DNA of 64,000 nucleotides from Pyrus communis (Eukaryota > Streptophyta > Magnoliopsida > Rosales > Rosaceae). The notes under the pieces were generated by a model that had not been told where the DNA came from, searched no databases, and was given only the letters and a program-made list of their open reading frames with translations. Positions 35,784 through 47,539 of this stretch are shown here, in pieces; the stretch's first letter is position 1, and each line of letters opens with the position of its first letter. The stretch is taken from positions 11,930,817-11,994,816 of the forward strand of contig NC_084806.1 in the NCBI RefSeq assembly GCF_963583255.1. The letters run 5' to 3'. A program made the translations under genes and the position numbers.

Positions 35784-36139
35784 ACAAAATATATTCTAGA
35801 TCAATTGGTTAGGATGTAATTTTTTTTTTTTTTTTTTTTTTTTTAAATGTGTTGGTGTTTTTGACATAAAATATCACACATGGAGGTCCAAGAGAATGGG
35901 GCTCAAGCATGTATTCGACTTAGGATTTAAGTTCTGAACAAAACTAATACAACTTGTGCAATTAGTGACGAGCTAAGATTACAAAGGTACAAAACATGGT
36001 ATTAGAGCCAGGTTTGGCATAGGACACATGACAAATCATCATGGAGCACATGTAATCAATTGCCTAATAGACGGAGGATGGACGAATTATGATTTGATTC
36101 AAGGTCGAGATTGTTAAGAATGGTGGATCAAATACAATT

Positions 36140-36290
36140 GTGGAGTCACCGATATTCATTTTCAATTGAAAGTGAGAGGTTTTAGGTTTGAATTTTATGG
36201 ATGGTGAATTCAATACAAAATTTGGTTGCCAAGTATGTTGCTTAGCTGAACTCCCCCCTCTTAGTGTAAAAATATATCGATGTACTCAAA
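36140..36290 (+). repeat. SINE-like element
   Basis: It shows AAAGTGAGAGGTTTTAGGTT and the block CCCCCCTCTTAGTGTAAAAAT in common with 35102-35275. Diverged; no tail seen. Confidence 0.35.
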
Positions 36291-36354
36291 CATACAATTG
36301 TGCAAAATCGAAGGATTGATTGCTCATAAAAGAATATTAATCTAAGAGTTGTTG

Positions 36355-36512
36355 GTCTAGCCGTCAAGTCCTTGGTTTGCTCTTAAATTGTCTGAGGTTC
36401 GACTTTCTTCCACGGTACCCACCTAGCAAATGCTAGAGTTTCTCACTCCCCAAATGTTGTGAGGTCAAGTGAGTAGTCAAGTCTAAGACTTGGATACACT
36501 AGTCAAAAAGAA
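36355..36512 (+). repeat. tRNA-derived SINE-like element
   Basis: It contains an A-box-like TTGGTCTAGCCGTCAAG and a B-box-like GAGGTTCGACTTTC about 35 bp later, and ends in an A-rich stretch (AAAAAGAAAAAGAAAG). The spacing fits a tRNA-like head. Family not named. Confidence 0.4.
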
Positions 36513-37217
36513 AAAGAAAGAAAATATTAAGTGCACGGCATTTTGAGATAAAATATCACTTACGTCACACTTGAAGTTACATAAAGTTCGAGCCCTACCA
36601 TTTTTTCCTTGGATCTAGTGGTTAAGAAAACATATACAACTTTATTTTGGTATAATGATGAATAACTATAGACAAAGCCAGTATTTGTTCGAATTGATAT
36701 AAAGTATAGAGCAGAAAACAGTCCCTTGGAACTTTCATAAACTTAATTTTGCTTAAGCCGATTTAAAATATTTATTAATCTTCTTCTGGTGGTTTGGTTT
36801 GGTTTGGTTTGGTTTGGAGCTTCTGTTTGTTTTCGCTTCTACAGTTAACTGTTGGGCTGTCGTTTGAGTTGGTCGAGTCCTGCTGGCTTCACTTGTTTAC
36901 AGTTTATCCGTTTACTTTTTCTGGTGGGCCGGGTCTTCATTTCGTCTAAGTGGTACCCCCACACACCCACCTACCCCACCAAATCATAATTACATTAGTT
37001 AATTTAGCAATTAAACTACCGACTCTTGACCAAGCCCTTGTTTTCCCGCGTTTACCCAACCGAAATACCTTTCCTCTTCCCCAACTCCACCTTCGCGGCT
37101 CCTTCTCTCTCTCTCTCTCTCTCTCTCTGCCTATTCCTTCCTTGCTTATCTCACTCACCCAACCAAAGCCCTTCCATTCTCTCTCTACACCTCCTCTCTC
37201 TCTCCTCACCCTCCACC
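36513..37217 (+). promoter_or_regulatory. Upstream region and 5' leader of the malectin-like/LRR gene
   Basis: No other gene. It includes a TGGTT pentamer repeat (about 36789-36817) and a CT repeat (37102-37129) within the probable 5' untranslated leader, a common arrangement in plant genes. I could not place a firm TATA box. Confidence 0.4.
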
Positions 37218-40200
37218 ATGTTTATCTCCCTCCTCCATCTCCTCCTCCCCCTCCTCCTCCTCTCCCTCATCCCCCTCTCTCTCTCCCTCCCCAAAGGTAT
37301 GCCCTTTAATATGGAAATGTCAAGTCCCTTATTGTAAAATTCATTTTCGGTCTTCCAATTGACTTTGGGTTGAATGCTCACATTCTAATTTGAAAATTTT
37401 GAACCAGGTACTCTTATTAACTGCGGCGCCGCCGTCAAATCCGAAATCGACGGCCGCGAATGGCTCCCGGACACCAGCTTCGTATCCGCTGGGACCCCGA
37501 GGAACTTAACGACCCCGGTCCTCGTCCCCATCCTCTCCACCGCCCGATCGTTCCCGAACAATCCCCACCGCAAGTTCTGCTACACCGTCCAGGTCTACCG
37601 CAAAGCTAAGTACATGGTCCGGACCACGTACTACTACTACGGCAACGGTTCGCCGCCGGTGTTCGACCAGATTGTTGACGGCACTTTCTGGGCCGTCGTT
37701 AACACCACCGAAGACTACGCCAAGGGCTTGTCGTCTTACTACGAGGGGGTCTTTCTCGCTCAGGGCAAGACCATGAGCGTCTGTCTCGGGTCGAACAATT
37801 ACACCAAATCCGACCCGTTTATCTCCGCCCTGGAGTTTGTGATACTCGAAGACTCGCTCTACAACTCCACGGACTTCAAGTCGTACGGCCTCAGTTTGGT
37901 CTCCCGAAACAGCTTTGGGTACACCGGATCCATCATTCGGTATGCGCCTCTCTCTTTTGCTGTAGCTTGTAAAAATCTGTAAATTCAGTGACTTTTGAAG
38001 TCAAAGTTTGAGTGAGTTTAGAATCTAAAAATTGGGTTATCATCAGATACACAGATGACCAATTCGATCGATTTTGGGTGCCATTTGGAGGGCACATCCC
38101 ATCTATGTTTTTGCATCACCGTATTGATTGCCGTTAGATGAGTTTAAATTTTAATTTTTGTGTAGTTTATAGATTAATTTGCATTCTTTTAATGACAATC
38201 AATGTGATGGTGAGCAAAAATGCACTGTTATCATTTGTTTAAGTTCTATATTTATGTATTCAGTGACTTTGAAGTTAAATTTGTGAGATTTTAGTATCTG
38301 AAATTGGGTATTTTCAGATACCCAGATGACCAATTCGATCGATTTTGGGCGCCATTTGAAGAACACAATCCAATGATTCCGATCAATGTGAGCAACTCAA
38401 ATGCGTCTGTTTCTGGCATGTGGAATATGCCCCCTTTGAAAGTTTTTGAAAGCGAATTGACGACAGGAAAAACTGAGGCCATGGAGTTGAATTGGCCTCC
38501 TCGGTCAGTTCCTGAATCGAATTACTACATAGCTCTGTACTTTGCCTCAGGGCAGTCCACAGGGTCAAGAGTGTTGAACATTAGCATCAATGGTATTCCG
38601 TATTACAAGGATTTGGATGTGAAGCCAGAAGGGCTTGTTGTTTATGCGGCAAGGTGGCCTCTTTCTGGTTCTACTAGGATTACTTTGACCCCATCTGCCG
38701 GATCAAGCAGTGGTGCTTTGATTAATGCAGGCGAGGTGTTTGATGTGTTGCCCCTTGGAGGAACAACTCTTACTCGAGATGGTATGCTTATCCTTGATGG
38801 TTTTGGGTGATATTTTAGTTTTGAACTAACTGATGTTAGAAATTTGTAATCAGGCTTATTCAAATTGCAACATTAGATTGTTCCTAGGCTTGATGTAATA
38901 CTTCATGGAGTTCCCTTTTCATATCACAGTTATTGCTTTGCAAAGAGTAAAACAAAGTCTTCTGAACCCTCCACCTGACTGGAATGGTGATCCTTGTTTT
39001 CCCCGTCAGTACTCGTGGACGGGCATTACATGCTCTCCAGGCCCTCGAGTTCGTGTGGTCACTTTGTGAGTTGAAACCTATCATAATCATTTTTCATGCT
39101 CGATTTTTTTATTGCTTATAGTGTGCTTCCCTTTCTTTTTCCATCTCAACATGGCCAAAACTTACTTCTATTTCCTCATGCTTACAGAAATCTGACAAAT
39201 ACGGGCCTTTCAGGATCGCTATCACCTAGCATTGCCAACATGACCGCATTGTCTAATATGTAGGTTCCTGAGAATTTAACCGTATTTAGTTTGTTCACAA
39301 GTATTGTTGAATGCCTGATTGACAATTTAGTACTTCTGACAGCTTGCTTGGGAAGAATAACTTTACAGGGCATATTCCCGATCTAAGTTCGTTGAAGTTA
39401 CTAGAGAAACTGTAAGTTGTGACAATTTACTTCCCACCGTTTGCCCTTGGCTCTTCATCATTTTATTTTTGAACTTGCAATGAAACACATTATGGCATAT
39501 GGAAACATTGGCCACCATAAATGGTATTCTGGAAGTCAGTGGCCTGAAAGTTGAAATTATACTGCTTGTGGTGTGACTAAGTGATTAATAATCTATTTTA
39601 GCGGTTTTGTGCTACTTTGTCATTGCATTGTTGTCTCATCTGATTCCTGAATATTCTGAGTCTCCTTATTTTTGCCTGAAATGGCCTTCTCTGATCCAAT
39701 TTTTCTTTTTCCCTCATTTAAGGCACTTGGAAGACAATCATTTCAGTGGAAATATCCCCTCATCGCTCGGGAGCATTGATAGGTTGCATGAACTGTAAGT
39801 GATGTCAAACAGTCAAAGTCGCTTCTTTCTTCTTTCTTGGTATTAATTTGAGTTTTTTAATTGCATTTTCTAAAATGTCTATTTGTATTGAAAAATGGAT
39901 GAGAAGAATTTGGTTTCGTTAAGTTATTATTGGTTCAAGCTCAAATATATGTATATTTTATACTGTTTAATTGTAGAATTGTTAGCGCTGTAATTTATTG
40001 GATGCAAAAGTTAACTTGTGGTATAACCCCACAAGTATATAAGAATCTGGAATGGCTGCAACAAAAATTTGCATGTTCGGCGTGCTGTATATTACAGACG
40101 AATACATTAGGGCAAACTGTTAGATGACAGCACAGCTGGGCAAACTGTTTTTTTTTTTTTTTTTACTTTCTTTCATCTTGCACATGCGGTGATTCTGTGG

Positions 40201-40439
40201 TGATACTTGATGTTTCTGATTTCCTAACTTGCTTCCATGTCTCTTTCAGTTTCTTACAAAACAATAATTTGACTGGTGAAGTTCCAGATAGCCTTATTCG
40301 AAAATCGGGACTGGACCTAAGGTAGTTGAATTCCATTAGTCTTACCACTCAAACCTTAAGAATTGCACCTTAAGCTGATTGTTTTAACTTGCATTTCAGG
40401 ACGTTTGGAAATTCTTTTTCAGCACAGCCACCTTCTTGA
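37218..40439 (+). CDS. Secreted malectin-like/LRR protein, 511 aa, 9 exons
   Basis: Exons: 37218-37296, 37408-37939, 38318-38781, 38930-39065, 39188-39259, 39343-39411, 39723-39794, 40250-40321, 40400-40439; all introns GT-AG, 1536 nt in frame. Residues 1-24 are a very hydrophobic signal peptide. About 28-358 form a malectin-like (di-glucose-binding-like) domain starting TLINCGAAVKSEIDGREW. Then come DWNGDPCFP...WTGITCS and four LRRs (NLTNTGLSGSLSPSI to NNNLTGEVPDSL). The LRR exons are 72, 69, 72 and 72 nt, all phase 2, one repeat each. It stops after the LRRs with no membrane segment or kinase, like the Arabidopsis proteins annotated as di-glucose-binding proteins with LRRs (At3g19230/At1g25570 type). 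It probably acts in the apoplast; ligand unknown. Intron 2 contains a partial copy of the exon 3 start. Confidence 0.92.
37985..38370 (+). repeat. Intragenic tandem duplication covering an intron-exon junction
   Basis: About 37985-38095 resembles about 38260-38365, an offset near 275 bp. Both contain TTCAGTGACTTT, ATTGGGT, TCAGATAC(A/C)CAGATGACC and TTCGATCGATTTTGGG. The second copy is the real start of exon 3; the first lies within intron 2 and keeps a CAG acceptor-like site. After about 38095 the first copy becomes unrelated sequence. Confidence 0.88.
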
Positions 40440-41488
40440 ACAGCTAGTATTGTGCATTCAAAGGTAAATATCTTTTCCAAGAAACTTGATCCCAACATTC
40501 AACATTAAGAGCTCTACAAAATTTGGACTGCAAATTTTCCCTTTGCCTGCTCTTTGGTCCTGCGGTTGAAAGTTCTTGCGCTTATCTTTAGTTTTGATGG
40601 GGTTTGAGACCTTCATTGAAATTTTACCCTACATTTTTATACCCGATTGTTCATATACGGTCACGTTGATCCGTAGTTGATGCTCTTTAAGTTGTCCATG
40701 TTGATTTTTCTTATTCTTTAATACACTTTTTTTTTCCTTTCAAATGTACACCATTGTATTGTTTGTAAAAGTTATATTTTTGTGAAGTGATTGATGTTGA
40801 TCCTTTATTTACTTCCGTTAGGTGTATGGTTCCCTATTAAATTCACAGATGTACTTTAGGCCAATTGGCAGAGTGTCAGTCTCCTTGCACCTAATTTTGA
40901 ATCTCCATCCCTGTAAATTAGAGTCGGGAATTCGACTCCCTGTTACATTCAAACCATGCATCAAAGAGAACCCTACGAATGTGGTCCTCTTCCCTTTCTG
41001 CATATGCTAAAAATAATTCAAACATTCAATGGTGGTTAAGGCCAAAAATCAGATTCCAAAAGCTGCAATGGCTCACATGTTGGACCCACCGAGTCACAGA
41101 TGTGCATCTGCATCTTGCATGATTTTCTCACTTTCCTCCTCGCTTATCTGGGAGAGCAGGTTGGCGGATCACTGTATGTACTTTTTGGACAATACAAGCC
41201 TAAAGTCATTAGTACTGCACTTTAGTAGTATTTCTCTTCGTTTGTAAATGAGAAGCTTTAGGTTTGATTTTCATCAAAAGCGAGATTTGAATCACATTAT
41301 TACTTGCCCGGTAAGGTTTAACCCACTCCCCCACCCCTTAACGTAAATAATATCGTTTATTCAAAAAAAAAAAAAAATCCCAAAAGAAAGAAAAAAGACA
41401 AAATAATCAAACAAATTGCTGTTAATTTTGTGACAAAAAAATACTAGAAAAGTTAGCATTTACATTATGATTCTTCAAATTCACCATT
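40440..41488. other. Downstream region of the malectin-like gene with SINE-like sequences
   Basis: The 3' untranslated region starts here; a donor-like AAAGGTAAATA follows near 40460, so a 3' UTR intron is possible. A tRNA-like stretch (about 40858-40965: CCAATTGGCAGAGTGTCAGT and later GAATTCGACTCCC) suggests a SINE head. A second SINE-like block with an A tail lies at 41235-41377. No protein gene seen. Confidence 0.4.
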
Positions 41489-41890
41489 GGGTGTATTCAA
41501 TTGGGATTTTGAGGGATTTTAATTCCTTTAATGAATTTAGGGGTATTCAATCAGGATTTTAAGTGTTTATCTGAAATTAAAGGTCTATTCAATTAAAATT
41601 GAAGATAGTTTATTAAAATGCTTAGAAATCTGGGTGTATTCAATTAGGATTTTAAAGAAGTTTATAACATTCCAGATGCATTCAATTAGAAATTGATTTT
41701 AAAGAATTTGAAAAAGTTGAGGAATTAGAGGGAATTTGAGAGATTTCGTAGTGTATTTTAAGCATCCACAAAATATTTCAAGGGAATTGAATCAAAATTT
41801 TATATGGAATCTTACAAATCAATTAAACTCCACAAAAATCCATAGATTTATAAATCCATTAAGGTCTCGAATTCTCAATTGAATACACCC
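41489..41890. mobile_element. MITE with GGGTGTATTCAATTG ends, 402 bp
   Basis: The left end GGGTGTATTCAATTGGGATT and the right end, read inward, GGGTGTATTCAATTGAGAAT are inverted repeats. The motif GGTGTATTCAATTAGGATTT recurs inside (about 41633), as do weaker copies near 41541 and 41583. Target duplication not clear. Non-coding. Confidence 0.75.
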
Positions 41891-42108
41891 TTCTAAACAT
41901 GAGATAGAATTTTCAAATGAAAGAAAAAAAAATATGGAGAAATTTGAGAAAACAATGAAAATCTTGATTTTCCAATATGCACGGGGATCCTTGGATGTTG
42001 GATCTTTGGCCGCACTCTTACGCCGGAGCATAGTAGGGTTTTCGTCTTACGGCGGAGCATGGTAGAGTTTGTATGAGACAATTAATCTTGCAGATCGGAC
42101 CAACTTCT

Positions 42109-42834
42109 CTACCTCTCTAGTACTCTTCCTTTCCTGAGAGGAAACAAAGGTGGCAAGGCACTGCTCTTCACCTGTTTGCAAATTGGCACATTTACCATCG
42201 GCCTTATTCTTATGCTTGCGGATCTTGTTCGTTCCAACCCTTTCTTTATCCTCTTCATATACTTCTCTTTGTTCCCTTCCTTCTCTTGATCAGTCGTTGT
42301 AGCTATATCCGCCAACGAGTTCGAGGAAGAAGAGGAAGACGAGGACGAGGAAGATGGGGACAATGTCGAAGCGCGTTGCTTCTTCAGTCTCAGTAGCTCC
42401 TTCCACAAAACCGTGCACTTAGGCGGCCTCGGAGATGGATCGTCGTCCACAAACCAACTCCCCCGGCTCTCCTCCTTGTTCACCCCCTCCTCATTCTCGT
42501 CTCCCTCGACGTCCTTGGTGTTGAGGTTGAGCTTCGTGAGCCGTTCGGCGTGCTGCTTTTGCCAAAAGGGAAGGAGCTTCCCTTCGAAAAATAGCTCATC
42601 TGCAGACAACATGGCATGGCTACTCACGTTGCTCGAGAGAAACTCAAAATCCGGGTTACGTACCTTTTGGTGATCACCACCCTCCATTTTTTTGTCTTGT
42701 ACTTCGCCGCGCGAATTCGGGGTGATGGAGATGAAGTTGTTCTCGTCGAGGAACTCAGCGGAGAACGAAATCCGCGGACTCGAAGGCGTGCCGACGGATC
42801 TAGGGGTTGCCTGAACAATTTCTAGGGATCCCAT
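42109..42834 (-). CDS. ADELF-motif plant protein (BKI1/MAKR- or DUF1645-like), 241 aa
   Basis: Intronless. The ATG at 42834 (MGSLEIVQATPRS) is preferred over the upstream in-frame ATG at 42936 because a TATA box lies between them (42895-42885). Motifs: TPSSPRISFSAEFLD near the N-terminus; PDFEFLSSN then LSADELFFEGKLLPFW (about residues 58-90); DDDPSPRPPKCTVLWKELL and RLKKQR in the middle; a run of 11 Ser; and a basic C-terminus (YMKRIKKGLERTRSASIRIR...LPPLFPLRKGR). The ADELF-x-x-G-x-LLP motif is shared with plant BKI1/MAKR regulators and DUF1645 proteins. The molecular function is not known to me. The basic C-terminus could bind membrane or nucleic acid (inference). Neighbours give no functional hint. 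Confidence 0.85.
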   Translation of the reverse strand: MGSLEIVQATPRSVGTPSSPRISFSAEFLDENNFISITPNSRGEVQDKKMEGGDHQKVRNPDFEFLSSNVSSHAMLSADELFFEGKLLPFWQKQHAERLTKLNLNTKDVEGDENEEGVNKEESRGSWFVDDDPSPRPPKCTVLWKELLRLKKQRASTLSPSSSSSSSSSSSNSLADIATTTDQEKEGNKEKYMKRIKKGLERTRSASIRIRPMVNVPICKQVKSSALPPLFPLRKGRVLER

Positions 42835-42884
42835 TTTTGTGGTAGTGAAAGAGTGGTTTTGAGCAAATGCATGAGGGTATGTGG

Positions 42885-42895
42885 AATATATAAAG
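42885..42895 (-). promoter_or_regulatory. TATA box of the ADELF-motif gene
   Basis: The minus strand reads CTTTATATATT about 50-60 nt upstream of the chosen ATG, leaving a leader of about 25 nt. It supports the shorter start. Confidence 0.65.
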
Positions 42896-44389
42896 GGAAG
42901 GAAGAGATGGTTTATTGATGTTAATTTTTGAGTCAAGTGTTAATCTGTGTGTTATGTGATTGCTAATTGGGCAGTAATTATCGTTTGGATTATAAAAGTT
43001 AGGTGGTCTGGTGGAGGCGAAACAAGAGAGCTCAGGTGGTGTTTAGAATATAGAAGCAGGCACATGGACAACTTCACCTTATTGGGAACTCAATAAAGAC
43101 AACAAATTTATATATTACCATAGCTTCTCATGCAATTCTAACTAGTGTTTTCTTTCTTGTTCTTCCAAAACCCCAAATTTGATTAGAAAAATTGCAAAGT
43201 AACTTCCTGGAAAAGGATTTAACCTGTGCTCTTTTGAAGAATGGAAACTTTTTCTTTTGTTTGAACCCTTAGTGCTCATATGATTTATTCAATTCAACCA
43301 CTAGAGAAAAAGAGGGAGTGCTAGAGGAGAAAAAGTGAGCGTAAAAATCATTTTCCACTAAATTATACAAAAGGAGAAGACATTTTCTTTTGTTAGACAG
43401 TTTGACATATTATACTATTAGATTTGTTGATTTGAACAATGCATCACGTTACATATAATTTAGATTCATGTATCATAATGAGAGGAATTAGAAAAGTTTT
43501 GTTACTTAAATAGAATATGAGAAGTGATTTTCATACGTCTTTTTTTATATCTAAACATCGAATTGAATAAACCAAACTGAATCAACTGTCATGATTAAAA
43601 AGAAGTGTATAAGAGATTAAAAATGGTATTATGTGTTTATCATTTTCGAATAAAAGATAATCTTAAAGCTTTTCATGCTTTGTCTTTTTATTGTTTTGTA
43701 GGTATTAGATTAGGGTAAATCCTATCAACCTTGCAAGATAAATGTGATTATGTTGGAGAGGGGGATCTTTTGCTTTTTCAAATTTAAAACAGCACATTGG
43801 AGCAGGATACTTTAAATTAGGATTATCTCATGGATTAGTTATCCAAATGAGTTTGGATTAGTCAAAGAGAGATTTGACTCCCCTGCTTACAGGGGTAGTA
43901 TAAGTTATAACATGTTAGTTAGGGGTCCCAAGCATGTGGCCACATGTGCCATTCTGAATCATAGATACATTTTTATGACCAAACTACCCTTCTATACGGT
44001 TTGCCTCTTTCTGGTATTTCCTGTGAATTCCCCTCTCTTGGGTTGGTTTTCTTGTCATTTTGAAAGGTTTTTGAAGTGGTAGATATCATGCCAACAGCTT
44101 AAAAAGCTTCCATTAAGATTTGGGGAGTTATAATTATAATTAAATCAGGACAGCTAATGAATATTTTTAGGGTAAATCACTAAATCTAATTATTATTAAG
44201 CATTGGGGTTGTTGTGTGGTCCTTCAGTGTGCTGTATTATGTCTTTGTTGTAAGACTGAGGGAGACAATAATGTCTCAAAGTGTTTACTCATCTAATAAA
44301 CAACATTAACCACCATGTGATACCCAAATTATTTCTTGATTTTAACAGTCATCAATTAATGCCAGCATTTGCATCACAAGTCATAAGAC

Positions 44390-44572
44390 TCGTTTGAAAG
44401 TACTTTTATAATTCCTAAAAATGCTTTTGGAGAAGAAAAATTTTGGGTTTCAAAAGTAGAAGCACTTCAAGTGTTTTTTTTTAGGATTTACTCGCATTTT
44501 TACTAAGAATTGGTTTCAAATAAATTTTTCATCAAAAAACTATTAGTCAGTTTAAAAGCAATTCCAAACGAT
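44390..44572. mobile_element. Small MITE-like inverted repeat
   Basis: The left end CTCGTTTGAAAGTACTTTTA and the right end, read inward, TCGTTTGGAATTGCTTTTAA are imperfect inverted repeats. No target duplication resolved. Confidence 0.4.
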
Positions 44573-46349
44573 GGTTGGTGAAACCAAGGAGAATTAGGTG
44601 TGTAGATTAAAATTAATATTAAAAAATGTATGATTATGTTAAGAAAATATAGCACAACCATTACAATTTTTTGGAAAAAAAAAAAATCTGTCGAATAAAC
44701 TTATTTGAGAGATTCCTCGATTATAAATATGTGATATGTTGATTGTCACTACACATAAGTTTGACCTTACTCAAGACTTTCCTTGTAACTAGGTGGTTAA
44801 TATGGTAAAGGTCTGTTTGAAACTGCTTTTGGAGACGTTAATAACACTTCCTAACTTATAAGTTTTTTTGGTTGATACAGAAGTGTTTTTTGAGAAGTAC
44901 CTGCCAAGTATTAGAAACACTTCCTAAATGCTTTTCCTTAAAATACTTTGGAATTCTAATAAAAAATTACCATTTTTTCAACCATGTTTCCTACTTAAGT
45001 AATTTCAGACGATTGATAAATTGTAAATAACTTCTGATGTTATGTACCTCATACATAATGTTCACGTGCTAGGTGATTGAGACATGGGTCTATAACTTTC
45101 TACATCTAAACATAAGGCTTGTGTCTAGCTAGACCATATGATTAACATAATTTTTTAACGGTTCCAACATTGTTCGTATATGTATCATTTTGTGAAATCG
45201 AAGGCTAGTACGTACTTGTTATTATTTATGTATAGTGTTGTGACAGACAATAGTAAAGGATTAAGACACAAGAACATAGTACCCTTCCTATCTGTCACAA
45301 ATTTGACTCGTTGGATTGTGTAAGTTTGTAACGTTGGAGAAAGGGAACCACAAATTTTGATATGTTTTAGACGTACTTACTTTTGCAAGAAGGATTAAAT
45401 GCACCCAAAAGATAAAAGAGGTTATTCGTTGGAGGTCATAAAATATTTTCAATCCTAGTTATGGCATCCTTTTTAAATCTTGCACGCTCTCTTTCGTTTT
45501 AATTTATTCAAATGGACGATTAGAAAAGAAAAATAGTGTATAAGATTGAAAAAAAAAGAGCGTATAAATCACCGCTCGAAATAAAAACTCGGAGGCAAAG
45601 CAATGTGGGTGGCTAACTGTTGTGGGGGACCATTAAATATTAGCATACAGATGATAGACCACTGTATTAATTAAAGATTAAGAGGAGGTTTACTCTGGTT
45701 TCATGCAAATCCCAGCCGTTAAATACTCCATCATGGAGCTCTAGTTAGAGAGAGAGAGAGAGAGATTTAAGTTCTTTGACTATGTGTTTGTTTAATTACT
45801 TTCAGTTGGATACTTAAAACTGTAATTTGAAAGACTCAGGCCACACAGTATAATATATAGGTTTGGTGGATTGAAAAGTTTTTCTGAGTGTAATGATACT
45901 TTTAGTGGTTCATGAACAGAGTATTGTTATAATTCTAACAACAACAAAAACTCCGTGACAATTGTAAAGAAATGCTCCACAACTGAAGTTTATTGTCACT
46001 TACTTAAAAACTGCTTCTAATTAGAAGTGAATCCTACAAAAGCGCTTTCTAACCCAGTCTATTTGTTAGCGTTATAATAGAAATATTTAAGCGCGGAGAA
46101 AGTTTAAGCAAAAACGGATAGATGGATTTGAATGTGGTTGCGGTTAGCAAGGCCCAAAAACCTCACTAGAGTATCTCCCCTGCAGTGTAGCATAAGCATT
46201 TTCATCGGGCCGTGATCATAGGATTACTTAAAGGAGGAGTGTTAATTAATCTCTGCCTCCGACAAAAAAAATTAAAAAAAAAAAATCTCTGCATGCTGTC
46301 TTTCAAGTTTCAACTAGAAAGCTGCACTCTGACACCTTCAAATAATTCC

Positions 46350-46600
46350 ACGGATTTGTACCTCTCCGGATTCCCTCCCTGAGGATCCGGGGATCAAGGT
46401 ATAAAAACTGTTCATCAAAGATCGTGTGGTCATAATTATATGCTTTTTATATTTTTAAAAGTAAAGTAATCTTGTTTTGCGTAAAAAGCATTTAATTATG
46501 ACCGTACGATCTTTGATGAACGGTCCTTATGTCTTGATCCTTAGGATCCTCAAGAAAAAGATCCGAGAGCATCCAAATCATAATTCCACTACTTGAGGGA
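46350..46600. mobile_element. Palindromic MITE-like element
   Basis: GTTCATCAAAGATCGTGTGG (about 46410) and its inverted counterpart, read on the minus strand as GTTCATCAAAGATCGTACGG (about 46521), lie in longer arms that also share AGGATCC, GGATCAAG and TCATAATTA. Non-coding and hairpin-forming. Ends uncertain. Confidence 0.6.
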
Positions 46601-47539
46601 GCCACTTCTTTTGTTCTTTAGATGGAGATAATCGAACTCTGGACATAATCCAATCCACATCCACATTTACCAATGAGGAAAGATTGGCTCTTTAAATTAA
46701 GGAAGGAGTTCTTCCTCAAGACACTTTGTAATCGATTTATAAAATTTTGTGTTTATAACCAGAACCGTTCATATTATAAATCATTCTGTAAGATTATTTC
46801 TGCAAAAAAAATAAAAAAAAAACAATTTAAAATAAGGTTGTTTAGTCATTCAATTACAACAAATAGATAACGGTTCATAAAGCTTTTACGATATCTGACT
46901 ATTTGTTTTTATATAGTTCGATAACTAAACGATCTCTTATTTTATTGATTTTCTGCAGAGATGGATCATTACAGAATGATTAATAATATGAACGAATCTG
47001 ATCACAAACACAAAGCTTGTGAATCGGTAACATCTTGAGGAGGAACTCCTTCTCATCCATTGAGGAGTCAAGTTAATTCTTGTTTTGCCACCTAAGCTAT
47101 CTCCACTCTCATTTTTAGTAACTTCTGAGTATGGTTTTACCAATTGTAAAGGGCTTCTAGTTCAAGTAATTAAGAGCATTTATTTTCGGTTTTTTGGACT
47201 TGAAATTCAATATTTGATTCCCCTCCCCCAACTATTGATTGTTATAAGGAAAAAAAAAAATAGGCTTATTAGTCGAAATGCTCCCTGAACCTGCCATTGA
47301 GCCTCAGTTTACCTCCTGAAACTGGTTTTGTCTCACTTTACCCCTTGAAACTAACATTTTCAACTCTTTTGTCTCACTTTACCCACTTCCGTAATGAATT
47401 GTTAAATTTAAGCATATTTTAGACATTTTAGTTTTTACACATTTATTTACCTCTAGCCTAATTTTTGACAACTCTAATTCAAACGCATAAATTTTGGGCT
47501 TTTTTAAAAATAAATTATTCAATCAATAGAAAATTTCCG

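Larger units (their letters stand above)
42937..47262. other. Gene-free spacer with MITE remnants
   Basis: I see no supportable gene. The stretch is A/T-rich. It contains a likely MITE at about 44390-44572, a degenerate relative near 44810-45010, a GA microsatellite (45747-45767) and an inverted-repeat element at about 46350-46600. Confidence 0.5.

Noticed and set aside
36946..37381. Overlapping frames around the malectin-like gene start
   Set aside because: They arise from CT-repeat DNA and are shadows of the leader, exon 1 and intron 1.
38020..38110. Extra exon in the malectin-like gene
   Set aside because: It copies the start of exon 3, but the frame ends quickly and the sequence after about 38095 is unrelated; kept as a duplication scar only.
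42835..42936. Longer N-terminus for the ADELF-motif protein
   Set aside because: A TATA box at 42885-42895 lies inside the extension, so the upstream ATG is probably not transcribed.
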